Assembly: GCF_000428845.1 (NCBI RefSeq)
Contig: NZ_AUAS01000016.1
Span: 1 to 64,000 of the forward strand
Source: Dyadobacter alkalitolerans DSM 23607
Lineage (GTDB): Bacteria > Bacteroidota > Bacteroidia > Cytophagales > Spirosomataceae
Direction: 5' to 3'
Length of the DNA: 64,000 bases
In this document: piece after piece, positions 16,757 through 25,376 of the stretch
Position numbering within the stretch: the first letter of the stretch is position 1
Layout of the letters: every line of letters starts with the position of its first letter
The notes under the pieces: model-generated
Seen by the model: only the letters and a program-made list of their open reading frames with translations
Databases searched by the model: none
What the model was told of the DNA's origin: nothing
Program-made: the position numbers and the translations under genes

Positions 16757-16894
16757 AAGTGTTCATTTATTTTATTTACTTTTAGACACATCCCCTACTC
16801 ATTACGTTGCAATACTTAGGAGTTACAAGCAAGTTGGAGGCATTCAGCGTACAAAATACCGCACAGTAGTAATTACAATTTTAAATCTTGGCGA

Positions 16895-17251
16895 TCATTC
16901 CAGATGCTCTTTTAATTCCTCTCTCAATTGGTGGTAATACCGCAACTTATCATCAAGCATCTTCTCTTTTGAACGTTTGGGCCGAATTCTGCGCGCGGGT
17001 TCAAAATCTGCTTTAATCACTTTAATCGTGATCGTGTCCCCATCTTTCAATGCCTTGTCTATCCACTCAGGATGTTCGCCCGTAACCGAGTTAAGCCCGG
17101 AAACTGTTAGATCCAATGCATCAGGTTCGTTTAACCGACGCAATGAAGTAAGTATGCACGTAACGACATGAGGATCAGTCTCAATACCTGCTTTGCATAA
17201 GTGTTCCCCATTAATTTGGACTTCGAAGCCATAGCTTGACATACTGCTCAT
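16895..17251 (-). CDS. Hypothetical protein
   Basis: 118 residues; the first two thirds look like a small beta-rich domain (YGFEVQINGEHLCKAGI, ALDLTVSGLNSV, DGDTITIKVIKADF), then a basic linker RRIRPKRSKEK and a helical tail YYHQLREELKEHLE. There is no signal peptide, so it is probably cytoplasmic. No family or role can be assigned. ATG 17251 or 17242 could be the start. Confidence 0.5.
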   Translation of the reverse strand: MSSMSSYGFEVQINGEHLCKAGIETDPHVVTCILTSLRRLNEPDALDLTVSGLNSVTGEHPEWIDKALKDGDTITIKVIKADFEPARRIRPKRSKEKMLDDKLRYYHQLREELKEHLE

Positions 17252-17489
17252 TTCGCAAAGAATTGGTTGACTATTTAGAATAAATATTCAACCAATTTGG
17301 TATTATTCATATTATAATAAATTAAGGCAATGATTTATTAATATTCTGTAACCATCAATTGTCTGCCTGGTATCGAATACACAAAGCCCCACCAACTTGT
17401 ACAAACCAAGAACATCACCAAAACCCTTCCCCCCTCTTGTTTTGCGTTTTTTCGTTCGCTCTTTGTACAATTAAACTGTGCGTAAAATA

Positions 17490-17603
17490 ATGACTAATGT
17501 GTACTATTGTAGCGTCTGCGGCGCTGATATTGCAGTTTTCCAACTTGGGCCGATATTTCAGTTTAACCACCGTAGCCGTTGCAGAACTAACCTGACAATT
17601 TAA
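17490..17603 (+). CDS. Tiny possible zinc-ribbon ORF in a 418-base gap
   Basis: A 37-codon frame begins MTNVYYCSVCGADIAVFQ and later has FNHRSRC: CxxC plus His/Cys could bind zinc. It is short and has no neighbour that supports it. The rest of the gap (17252-17669) is AT-rich and otherwise empty. Confidence 0.22.
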   Translation: MTNVYYCSVCGADIAVFQLGPIFQFNHRSRCRTNLTI

Positions 17604-17669
17604 GTTTGGGAATTGTTAGTGCTGACTTCTGAATAATTAAAAAATTCGACGTAAAAGCAATCGAGGGCT

Positions 17670-18175
17670 TCAAAATGCGTCGATTAAGTGCGCCATGGTC
17701 TCCATTGCTGCACTATTTGTCAATTTCCTCTTGAATGTTTTGAAGTACTTTTTGAGGTTGAAGCAGGTCGCTGCCATTAGCATAACCTTATGTGCTGCGG
17801 CTTTTCCTAAGACATTGATTTTGCTTAATCCGTAATAATGGACCAGGCTTCCAAAGACCGGTTCTACCGTACTTTGCCGGACTTGTTTCATCCGTTTCCC
17901 GCGCCTGCTTAGTTGTCTTCATAGGCTCGGTGATAATAATCTTCATAAGCTGTTGTAAATATTCTTTTAAACAGGGACTTAGGCGTGCAGGATTCCTTTA
18001 GAACACAGGGAATGCAATCCTTTTTTGAAGCTCGGTAGTTTTTTATAGGTTTTCCGTCAGCGGTTCGATCGAAGCCCTTAAAAGGAATTGTTTTACCCAT
18101 GGTACAGGTAAAAACGTCTTCTTTCCTGTCATAGGTGACCCATTGCCTTTCTGGCTTGTACTTGCCAAAAACTGG
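17670..18175 (-). pseudogene. IS1182-type transposase, C-terminal relic
   Basis: The visible pieces in order are GKYKPERQWVTYDRKEDVFT, GKTIPFKGF, CIPCVLKESC (zinc-like cysteines), HHRAYEDN, then after a one-base shift SRRGKRMKQVRQSTVEPVFG and NLKKYFKTFKRKL. The VEPVFG box and the Cys group are characteristic of the IS1182 group. The N-terminal half is missing, and the break near 17905-17915 removes the frame, so this is an immobile scar. It abuts and truncates the acetyltransferase gene to its right. Confidence 0.75.
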
Positions 18176-18446
18176 GATCCATGGTGTTCACCTCAGTTTG
18201 AGCCAGCCCGGAATTAAATTTCAAATAACCCACTGGGCTTTGTTCATCCCAAGCGATGAAAAATTGCGTTTCCGGATTGTTCAGTTCCGCGGTCATTTTC
18301 TCATCACTAAAATTTTCGGCCAGATACTTTTTCATATCGGCTTCCGTATTTGCTGGTGCAAATGTTTCGAAAAAGGTTTCTCTGGCGATTTGCTGCAGCA
18401 TTGCCAGGTTTTCAAGGCTGGCCTTGGTTATTGTTATCTGATCCAT
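18170..18446 (-). pseudogene. GNAT acetyltransferase, truncated by the IS1182 relic
   Basis: Starts MDQITITKASLENLAMLQQI at ATG 18446, 20 bases after the stop of the sugE-like gene. The start of a GNAT fold is present (FFETFAPANTEADMKKYL, AWDEQSPVGYLKF) up to about residue 90, after which the sequence runs into the transposase relic. The acetyl-CoA pyrophosphate loop (Q/RxxGxG/A) is absent, so the protein cannot work. Other Bacteroidota GNATs start the same way (general recollection). Confidence 0.7.
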
Positions 18447-18466
18447 TTGAATGATGGCTTTTTGAT

Positions 18467-18777
18467 TTACGAGAATTTCATGATCAGGAGATCGGCGGTA
18501 ATTAACAAAGCGGCGACCACGCGCATCGTGCTGGCAGGTTCTCCAAGTAGAAAAGTGCCAATTAGGAACGCACCGATAGCACCAATACCAGTCCAAACGG
18601 TATAAGCAGTACTTAATGGCAGCGTGCGCATAGCCAGGGCAAGCAAGCCAAAGCTGGCGATCATCGCAATAATAGTAATTGATGTGGGAATTAGTCGGGT
18701 AAAACCATCCGACTGCTTCATGAAGTAGCCCAAACAACCTCCAAAAGGCCCGCAGAAACCAAATAAATCCAAGACAT
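18467..18777 (-). pseudogene. sugE: SMR-family guanidinium exporter (SugE/Gdx), single-base frameshift
   Basis: ATG 18777 starts MSWIYLVSAGLLEVVWATS, TM1 with the essential Glu of small multidrug resistance proteins, then hits a stop. In another frame the protein goes on: KQSDGFTRLIP, FGLLALAMRTLPLSTAYTVW, TGIGAIGAFLIGTFLLGEPA and LLIMKF-stop, four helices of the SugE/Gdx type. One T seems to be missing at about 18719-18724 (ATS-L-KQSDGF). The guanidine-II riboswitch upstream fixes the role as guanidinium/proton antiport. With the shift the protein would be non-functional; a sequencing error must be excluded. Confidence 0.82.
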
Positions 18778-18795
18778 GACTTTGACCTTTATAGG

Positions 18796-18842
18796 TCGGG
18801 CCGTCCCGATTCGGTTCCCAATATGGGGGGAGGTCGTCCTCC
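18796..18842 (-). ncRNA. Guanidine-II (mini-ykkC) riboswitch
   Basis: On the minus strand two short hairpins carry the diagnostic ACGR loops: GGAGG-ACGA-CCTCC (18842-18829) and TCGGG-ACGG-CCCGA (18809-18796), joined by 19 bases. The second is followed after about 10 bases by AAAGG and the sugE ATG at 18777. Two ACGR hairpins before a sugE gene are exactly the known guanidine-II class, in which guanidinium pairs the loops and frees the ribosome site. Both stems are perfect 5-bp helices, so the RNA looks intact although the gene it controls is shifted. Confidence 0.85.
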
Positions 18843-18929
18843 TGCTTCGGAATCTGTGAGAGACTCCAGAGCCAACGCAGCAAAAATAATAGTTTGTCGC
18901 TAACCTTGCAAAAAATCCTCGTTAGGTCA

Positions 18930-19571
18930 CTACAGATTCCGTTTGGCGCTTTCAATCGATATGAACTCTGGCAGATAGTCCGGAGTGCAGCCTTTTGATA
19001 CCATTTCTCCTTTATAAAGACCCGTGTTCTCGCCGACAGCAATACAGCGATGCCGATAATGTTTTTGAAAAACGCCTATCCAGCCGGCAGTGAAATTCAT
19101 TGCCCATTGCACTTCCGGTTTTTCCTTGGCAATGTTGGTTTCTATTTTGTCCAGCAATTCCGCCGTGTTATCAGGGGGCGTTTGTCCCATCCATCTCAAA
19201 CGCGCCTGATGATACCAGAATACTCTTCTTTGAAGAGCAGACGAACTATTTTCCCAAGATTCAATTAAAGCTGTGATCTTCTTGTCTTTCAAAATTTGGT
19301 TGGCCATCAACCAGTCTATCAATTGATTCCGCTCGACTAATGGATGGGTTTGCATATCACGATCAAGTTCATTGATCAGCTCTTGTGAAATGCGCTTATT
19401 GTCCATAATTAAAATGGCCAATTGCCTGGGTAGAAATCTCCCGGTTGACCATAGTTCAAGAGCCAGCTCATGATCTTTCTTAATATCCTTGGCCATTTTC
19501 CGTAAGTCTCCCAGTTTGCTTTTACTATTGATCTGCTCCAGGATTTTGTCTGCTTTTGAAGAAAGTTTCAT
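18930..19571 (-). CDS. DNA alkylation repair family protein (AlkD-like HEAT-repeat fold)
   Basis: A 213-residue all-helical protein: LGDLRKMAKDIKKDHELALE, LWSTGRFLPRQLAILIMD, ELDRDMQTHPLVERNQLIDW and later FWYHQARLRWMGQTPP fit the short DNA-alkylation-repair family with HEAT-like repeats. AlkD members remove alkylated bases from DNA; shorter Bacteroidota members like this are less studied. The gene lies upstream of the sugE riboswitch, and the next gene upstream, a methyltransferase, ends only 13 bases before its start, so those two are probably co-transcribed. Confidence 0.75.
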   Translation of the reverse strand: MKLSSKADKILEQINSKSKLGDLRKMAKDIKKDHELALELWSTGRFLPRQLAILIMDNKRISQELINELDRDMQTHPLVERNQLIDWLMANQILKDKKITALIESWENSSSALQRRVFWYHQARLRWMGQTPPDNTAELLDKIETNIAKEKPEVQWAMNFTAGWIGVFQKHYRHRCIAVGENTGLYKGEMVSKGCTPDYLPEFISIESAKRNL

Positions 19572-19584
19572 CGCTATTTTCTGA

Positions 19585-20019
19585 TTACCGGTCCCTAATT
19601 GCGAGCTGCTTCAACGGATCTCCGCCATCGATGTAAAGTTTACCATTTTGTTTTAGTGCTTTCCGGATTTTTTCGATAGCCTGTTGCTCTATTTCGGGAT
19701 GTCTTCCATCCAGCGCACCCACACGGATCGCAAAAGCGAGATCGTATTGTTCTTCACCGTCTTGCAACTCAAAGTTTTCGATTGATTCGGTACGAAAGGA
19801 AAGTACGCCGGAAGCAATTTCTGCCTTACTATTTTCATTAGCCTGCCTGATAGCCTTAGATGACCGATCAATTGCCAGAACTCGGCCACCTGGACTACGT
19901 TTTGCGACTTCGCGGGCGGCTGCACCCGATCCGCAGCCGATTTCCAATATTCTCATACCTTCTGTCAACGGCAGTGCGTCCACAGTTTCTTGATGTCGGC
20001 TCGAAAGCTTATTGGCCAT
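19585..20019 (-). CDS. Class I SAM-dependent methyltransferase
   Basis: A 144-residue protein with the class I fold: motif I MRILEIGCGSGAAAREVA, the acidic end of strand two VLAIDRSSKAI, motif III YDLAFAIRVGALDG and LKQNGKLYIDGGD. At 144 residues it is shorter than most members and seems to hold only the cofactor-binding core, with no extra substrate domain. The target is unknown. Start codon overlaps the end of the glyoxalase-like frame at 20009. Confidence 0.75.
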   Translation of the reverse strand: MANKLSSRHQETVDALPLTEGMRILEIGCGSGAAAREVAKRSPGGRVLAIDRSSKAIRQANENSKAEIASGVLSFRTESIENFELQDGEEQYDLAFAIRVGALDGRHPEIEQQAIEKIRKALKQNGKLYIDGGDPLKQLAIRDR

Positions 20020-20690
20020 TTCCGTTTTTCATTTGTTCAACAGCATTCCATCCTTCGGGCGTAATTCCCATGATTTCAGTAACAGCCCCAATTGTTTCAT
20101 AGGTATCGAAAAATGCCATTCTAGCAATAGGATGATCCACTTCACTGATAATCTCATGTCCTTTTGCCCGAAACTTCCGTAGAACCTCTTCAAAATCGCT
20201 GACCGAAAGCCTGTATGCAAAATGCTGTGCTCCACCTGCCGGATATTGTTTCAAATAATCATGAAACATACTTTGTCCCGAAAGCGGCTGAACCAGTTCT
20301 ACAAAAGTAAGTCCATTGTATGCCTGAGTAGCGAGCCATTCTCCGGTCACTACTTCGCCCCGGTAAGTCATTCCTAAGTCCTGCGCGCGAACAAGTTCCG
20401 GTGAAGGAAAGCCAGGAACACCCAGACTTTTTGAAAAGAAGCACATCTTTGTATTTCTCCGATAGATTGAGCAATGCTAATTCATCCCACGTGTTTTGTA
20501 CATTATGCACTTCGAGGAAAATCATTGTGTTGTCGATCCAATCCTGCACAAAGGCATCTTGAAGGTAAAAACCAACATTTTCTGTTTTGAAAAGCGACAT
20601 ATCGGGTGAAATTACGACTTCCTCAAAGCCCAGATCGCGATAGAAATTCCGGGATAGTTCAAAGTTCCGGCAGCCTATAAATGGCCGGAT
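20009..20690 (-). pseudogene. VOC (glyoxalase-fold) genes, two halves joined out of frame
   Basis: The upstream frame reads FIGCRNFELSRNFYRDLGFE, VGFYLQDAFVQDW and HNVQNTWDELALL, the first two thirds of a single VOC protein, with no start codon in frame. Near 20440-20450 it is replaced, in another frame, by RAQDLGMTYRGEVV, NGLTFVELVQPLSG and HHFAYRL-like HFAYRLSVSDFEEVL, the end of a different VOC subfamily. The simplest account is a deletion that fused two neighbouring VOC genes and lost the frame. The second part by itself (from about 20446) lacks the first strand set, so neither is likely to work. Confidence 0.6.
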
Positions 20691-20769
20691 AGATCGTGAT
20701 GATTGCTGCGTATTCCTTAGTTTTAAATCAAAAGTATGTTCTGACCTTGATTTGACCTATTGATTCAAA

Positions 20770-21336
20770 TCAAGAAATAGTGGTCCTCGAGATAGACTTC
20801 CTGACCCTGCTCAGTGTTTCCGGCATGAGTTTGAGATAAGACGAGACCATTTTTAAAGGAAATGCTTGTATCAGCCTTGGGCGGTTATCAAGAATGAATG
20901 CATATTTTTCGGCAGGAGTCATCGATTGATCAAAGAACCTCAGTCTTTCTGATGCACCTTCCAAAACTTTGTTCAGCTGCAAAAAAGCAATCGACCTTCC
21001 TGTTAGGTAATGCACGGTATCCAGACTGAGTTCGAGAACGTCGCAGTCAGTGAAAGCCTGGATATAAGTTTCAGAAGGGCGTTGAGAAATCAGGCTTTGA
21101 TAATCAAAAAACCATTCATCTTGTACGCGCAAATCAATGATGTTTCGATCCAGCTCAGACACCTGTTCATATTGGTAAACGGATCCACGCAACAAATAAT
21201 AAATTGATTTGGATACTTGGCCTGTTTGGAGAATGACTTCGTTTTGGTTAATGTGCCGCGCCATGACCGCTTCTTCAAAAAGCCTTTCCTCTTCATCTGT
21301 ATAAGTGCCGGTTGCCCGTAATATTTCTGAATACAT
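20770..21336 (-). CDS. Crp/Fnr-type cyclic-nucleotide-binding regulator
   Basis: A 188-residue protein. Residues about 15-115 form a cNMP-binding beta-roll (NEVILQTGQVSKSIYYLLRG, IDLRVQDEWFFDYQSL), and FFDQSMTPAEKYAFILDNRP leads to a C-terminal helix-turn-helix (VSSYLKLMPETLSRVRKSIS). The roll lacks the classical cAMP-contacting RxS motif, as in most Bacteroidota members, so ligand is unknown. Complete and intact; its neighbours do not show what it controls. Confidence 0.8.
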   Translation of the reverse strand: MYSEILRATGTYTDEEERLFEEAVMARHINQNEVILQTGQVSKSIYYLLRGSVYQYEQVSELDRNIIDLRVQDEWFFDYQSLISQRPSETYIQAFTDCDVLELSLDTVHYLTGRSIAFLQLNKVLEGASERLRFFDQSMTPAEKYAFILDNRPRLIQAFPLKMVSSYLKLMPETLSRVRKSISRTTIS

Positions 21337-21436
21337 TGGCTCTGAATCTATAATGTGAAATTACAATAATTGTAACATTTCGTCTTTCGCTGATGTTAAC
21401 CTCTCTGCACCTTCAAAATTCATGATAAAAATTGTC

Positions 21437-22786
21437 TCATATACCAGAATTTACCACCCAAGAAACTTCCAAAATATCCGCCGTATCATCCCGTATCCGA
21501 TAACGTTCATCTAATCTCAGACCCATTACCCATATGATTTCTCCATTCCCATTGATAAGAAGAAAAGTGTGTTGTTTCGTAAAGTAATCCGCTTTGATAT
21601 CTGTGAAAAAGTCACTGAGCTTTTTTTTCTTACCTTGCATCCCTAGGGGCTGGAAAAAGTCCCCTTTCTGCCACCTTCTGACAGTCAATGGAAATTTGAG
21701 CTTTTTCGCATTTAGAATAGCAGTATTACTGCTGTAATAGGTGGGGAGATTTGAATTCCTCTCTCTCTGCACGAGGCGTAATGAAAAGCCCTCCCAACGA
21801 AACTCACCCACCTTTTCATTGATGTATAAACTTAAATCCTCAGGATTCCCGTCCATTTTTGCGAGAATCAAATCCTGTCTATCAATCAACAAGATATGAG
21901 ACTGCGATAAATACTTCCTTCCCGAAATGCCGTGTAAGTTTGCGACGATTTGTACTGATTGTTGATAGGAAAAACCAAATTTGTCAAGCAAATGCCATAG
22001 CCTATACCCCGGCTCGCTCTCACAAACAATTTTCGCCTTACTGATCCTCACCTGCTCCCCCTCCGTCACAACAACCCCTCTTGCCCATTCGTCCAGCATC
22101 TCTTTCAGCAACCGATCCGCACTCGACAGTTTTGCGGAGGAGTGAATGAAAGTGGCTTCCAATGACGGATTTAGCTGCTGCAAAACGGGCACAACCTTGT
22201 GTCTGATCAGGTTTCTTTTGTAGTCGTCCGAAGCGTTCGAGCGGTCCTCTCTCCATGTTAGCGCGTTCTCTTGCGCGTAGGTCAGTATTTGGTCTTTGGT
22301 GGCCAGGAGCAATGGCCGTATGAGATGATTGTTGATGCCGGAAATGCCATGTAGGCCGGATAATCCTGTTCCGCGGGTGAGATTTAAAAGGGTTGTTTCC
22401 AGCGAATCGTTTGCGTGGTGACCGGTGGCAATATATGTGTAACCGTTCGTGATTCTTAGCGTTTCAAACCATTCGTAACGCAGGTCGCGTGCTGCCATCT
22501 GCGTGGAAATACCCTTTTCTTTTGCGAAGGACTTTACATCAAAATGTTTGGTAAAAAATGGAAAATCATATGCCTGGGATAGCTGCTGAACAAATTGTTC
22601 GTCTTCATCGGACTCTTCGCCTCTTAACTCGAAATTACAATGCGTAACGCCAGCCGGAAAACCGGCTTGGTGAAACAGATGGAGCATTACAACCGAGTCT
22701 ACCCCCCCACTCACAGTCAGTAAGCAAGGCTGCTTTTCGAGATCCAGCTTGTGTTGGTTAATAAAAGTTAAAAAAGCATCCAACAT
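21437..22786 (-). CDS. tilS: tRNA(Ile)-lysidine synthase
   Basis: A 449-residue protein: PP-loop ATP pyrophosphatase motif VSGGVDSVVMLHLFHQAG near residue 25, THCNFELRGEES, ATGHHANDSLETTLLNLTRG, and the C-terminal TilS domains (VRRWQKGDFFQPLGMQGKKK is the last-domain signature). TilS puts lysidine at position 34 of the CAU-anticodon isoleucine tRNA so that it reads AUA; it is an essential enzyme. Length is usual for the family. The gene is divergent from the OstA-like gene, with only about 180 bases between the starts. Confidence 0.93.
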   Translation of the reverse strand: MLDAFLTFINQHKLDLEKQPCLLTVSGGVDSVVMLHLFHQAGFPAGVTHCNFELRGEESDEDEQFVQQLSQAYDFPFFTKHFDVKSFAKEKGISTQMAARDLRYEWFETLRITNGYTYIATGHHANDSLETTLLNLTRGTGLSGLHGISGINNHLIRPLLLATKDQILTYAQENALTWREDRSNASDDYKRNLIRHKVVPVLQQLNPSLEATFIHSSAKLSSADRLLKEMLDEWARGVVVTEGEQVRISKAKIVCESEPGYRLWHLLDKFGFSYQQSVQIVANLHGISGRKYLSQSHILLIDRQDLILAKMDGNPEDLSLYINEKVGEFRWEGFSLRLVQRERNSNLPTYYSSNTAILNAKKLKFPLTVRRWQKGDFFQPLGMQGKKKKLSDFFTDIKADYFTKQHTFLLINGNGEIIWVMGLRLDERYRIRDDTADILEVSWVVNSGI

Positions 22787-22968
22787 GAACCTAAGAAACG
22801 TAATTGATGTAGTTTTGGCGTATATAAGACATGAATAGTCTTTTACCAGACTCGCCAGAAGGCACTGATTTCAAAGGTAAAAGAAAGAATGGCAACATGA
22901 ATAAAAAAAAATACATCGCGAACTGCAACCCTTTTAAACTTTTGCGCGTCATCAATATCAAAGGTAAT

Positions 22969-24507
22969 ATGTTTCGTTTGACGTTCTTTGTTTTGATGTT
23001 TTTTTCACATTACCTGTTGGCCCAGAGAGCTTTACCAAAAACTCAGCCAGTTCCGAGTGAGGATCTTGTTGAAATTATAAAGTCCGACGAGCTGGAAATT
23101 GTGAATGAAAACGGAGTTGACTCCCGCCGGGTCAAAAATGGCGTTTTTAAGCACAAAGGAGCATTCTTGCACAGCAATCTCGCGATCCAGAATATTAATA
23201 CGAATGTGATCGAAGCTTTCGGGAATGTTAAGATCGTACAGGGTGATACGGTTACAGTGACAGGCGATACGCTCTACTATTTCGGCAACACGCGACTCGC
23301 TATTGTAAGTGGTAAAAAGACGGTTTTGAAAGATAGCAAACGCACCCTAACGACCCGCAAGATCGAATACGATATGGCCAATGGCATTGCCAATTACAAA
23401 ACGCCCGGCCGGACTGTCGATGAGGAAAATGTGCTGACGAGTAAAGAGGGTTTCTATAATACGCGGACAAAGGAATTTACTTATTATAAAAGTGTAAAGC
23501 TGGTCAATAAAAAGTATGTGCTTACAACGGATACATTGCTGTACAACTCGCTGACGAAGTGGTCGGATTTCAATGGTGCCACGAAAATCACCAATAAAGA
23601 CGGCACGGTAAACGGAACCAGAGGTCGGTATAATACGGAGTCTGCGGAGTCCTCATTTCAGAAGCGGACGATGGTGGACAATGAAACGTATACACTTACC
23701 GCTGACTCGCTCGAAGTGGACGGTAAAACGAACAATGGCCGCGGGAAAGGCAATGTGGTGATCGTTGCTAAAAAGGATAAAACGGTCTTGAATGGCGACG
23801 AAGGATATTACTGGAAAAAAGAGGGTTATTCCAAAATTTTCGGTCATGCTTATGTCAGGAATGTAGTTTCTGACGACACCCTTTACATTCGTGCGGATAC
23901 ATTGTATTCTTATGAAAATCAGAGAGATAGCACAAGAAAGCTGATCGGGAATAAAAACGTTTTTATATATAAAAGCGATTTCCAGGGCAAATGCGATTCG
24001 ATCACGTACAACACGGCTGATTCGATCATCCGATTTTTCCGGAAACCTATATTATGGAGTGATCAGCATTATCAAATGGAGGCCGATTCGATCACTGCTT
24101 TCTTAGTCAATAATGAGATCAACCGGATGCTGCTGAAAGGCAAATCTTTTGTGATTACGGAGGATACTTTGGTGAAGCAGTATAATCAAGTGAAAGGCCG
24201 TACGATCAATGCTTTTTTTGAAAGCGGGAACAAATTAAAACAGGTTCTGGTGGATGGAAACGGCGAAAGTGCTTACTATGCGGTGGATGATGAGCAAAAA
24301 AGTATCGGACTTAACCGGGTTGAATGTGGAAAAATGAATCTGCTTTTCACTGACAATCGTGTACATAAAATCTCATTTGTGGGGAAACCGGACGGCAGGC
24401 TCATTCCACCATCGAAAATAAAGGCTCCGGAACGACAGTTGGACGGGTTCAACTGGCGAATTTCAGAGAAACCAACCAAGAATAAGACGATTTGGAAAGA
24501 GTTGTAA
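22969..24507 (+). CDS. OstA/LptA-like envelope protein
   Basis: The open frame begins at 22831, but the best start is ATG 22969: it has AAAGG five bases upstream and begins a signal peptide (MFRLTFFVLMFFSHYLLAQ). The 512-residue product has repeated OstA-like strands (NVIEAFGNVKIVQGDTVTVT, LVNKKYVLTTDTLLYNS, GDEGYYWKKEG, RADTLYSYENQ), the beta-jellyroll type that carries lipopolysaccharide between membranes in LptA/LptC/LptD. Bacteroidota have a longer OstA-like member of this sort; a role in LPS transport is likely. lptC of the same pathway lies at 32492. Confidence 0.78.
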   Translation: MFRLTFFVLMFFSHYLLAQRALPKTQPVPSEDLVEIIKSDELEIVNENGVDSRRVKNGVFKHKGAFLHSNLAIQNINTNVIEAFGNVKIVQGDTVTVTGDTLYYFGNTRLAIVSGKKTVLKDSKRTLTTRKIEYDMANGIANYKTPGRTVDEENVLTSKEGFYNTRTKEFTYYKSVKLVNKKYVLTTDTLLYNSLTKWSDFNGATKITNKDGTVNGTRGRYNTESAESSFQKRTMVDNETYTLTADSLEVDGKTNNGRGKGNVVIVAKKDKTVLNGDEGYYWKKEGYSKIFGHAYVRNVVSDDTLYIRADTLYSYENQRDSTRKLIGNKNVFIYKSDFQGKCDSITYNTADSIIRFFRKPILWSDQHYQMEADSITAFLVNNEINRMLLKGKSFVITEDTLVKQYNQVKGRTINAFFESGNKLKQVLVDGNGESAYYAVDDEQKSIGLNRVECGKMNLLFTDNRVHKISFVGKPDGRLIPPSKIKAPERQLDGFNWRISEKPTKNKTIWKEL

Positions 24508-24686
24508 AAAATATATCAGGACAAGCTTCATTTTATTAAAGCAGGCATGATTTTTTAGATTGCAAAATAAAGATGTCCATTCACACAATATATTTTGAAT
24601 ATACAATTGTTTCTCTATATTTTTGTAATGTACTTTTTTACTAAAATATTATAAAATATTAGTCAAAAGTATTCCAAGATGACGCT

Positions 24687-25301
24687 ATGAAAAGAAATAT
24701 ACTTTACTTAATGATAACACTAACGTTGGCCTTACAGGGTTTAAACGCACAATCCGTCTCGAACGGTAGCCGTTTGAACATGGTCAACAAAAAGAAGCCG
24801 GCTGCGAGCGAAAACATTAAATTTTCAGGTTTGGCGACGGGTTCAAGCTACAAATTACTGTCTTTGCAAAATCCAAAAGCGCTAAACAGTTTCTACCGTT
24901 CATTTTTATTTGCTTCTCCCAATGCTTCTGAAAGCACGGGTGTCGCAACCGCCGAAATCGTGGAGAGATCTTCAAACAGGAGACAACCTGAAATGGAAGC
25001 GCAGCTGAAAGTTGAAGAGCAACTGTATGCTAATGATAAGATTTCAGTATCAAACATTTATCCGAATCCGGCCAGCGAATATGCAGATCTTGACTATAAT
25101 ATCACTGCCAACATTCGTGACGCGAAACTGATTATCTACAACGTGCTTGGCTCTCAGATGGCCGAGCTGCCCCTAAACAGAAATGACAGAAAGCTGCGTG
25201 TCAATACGAAAGATATGCCGACAGGGCTTTATTTCTATCAATTGTCACTGGACGGTCAAAAAGTAGCCACTAAAAAAATGCTTGTACGTCATCAGCAATA
25301 G
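24687..25301 (+). CDS. Secreted protein with type IX secretion sorting domain
   Basis: A 204-residue protein with a signal peptide (MKRNILYLMITLTLALQGLNAQ) and a C-terminal domain of the T9SS type A class: SVSNIYPNPASEYADLDYNI, AKLIIYNVLGSQ, LRVNTKDMPTGLYFYQL and ATKKMLVRH. The region between (about 30-120) is low in recognisable structure. The C-terminal domain directs export through the type IX system across the outer membrane and is usually cleaved off. The cargo's own function is unknown. A terminator follows directly. Confidence 0.85.
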   Translation: MKRNILYLMITLTLALQGLNAQSVSNGSRLNMVNKKKPAASENIKFSGLATGSSYKLLSLQNPKALNSFYRSFLFASPNASESTGVATAEIVERSSNRRQPEMEAQLKVEEQLYANDKISVSNIYPNPASEYADLDYNITANIRDAKLIIYNVLGSQMAELPLNRNDRKLRVNTKDMPTGLYFYQLSLDGQKVATKKMLVRHQQ

Positions 25302-25322
25302 GCTAATTTTTAACACTATATC

Positions 25323-25358
25323 AGCTACGCATTCGTTATGAATGATGTAGCTTTTTTT
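25323..25358 (+). terminator. Rho-independent terminator after the T9SS cargo gene
   Basis: AGCTAC (25323-25328) pairs with GTAGCT (25347-25352), CATTC (25330-25334) with GAATG (25340-25344), and a T7 run follows. It ends three bases before the bamD promoter element, which also shows that the upstream Met at 25338 cannot be the bamD start. Confidence 0.8.
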
Positions 25359-25360
25359 AT

Positions 25361-25368
25361 TACCTTTG
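25361..25368 (+). promoter_or_regulatory. bamD promoter, -7 element TACCTTTG
   Basis: Exact match to the Bacteroidota -7 consensus TAnnTTTG. It ends only 8 bases before the bamD ATG at 25377, so transcription would begin within a few bases of the start codon: a leaderless or nearly leaderless mRNA. No good -33 element was found. Confidence 0.6.
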
Positions 25369-25376
25369 CACCTAAT

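Noticed and set aside
18778-19042. N-terminal extension of the SugE-like frame up to 19042
   Set aside because: The extension overlaps the riboswitch and the end of the alkylation repair gene and results from a frameshift; the real start is ATG 18777.
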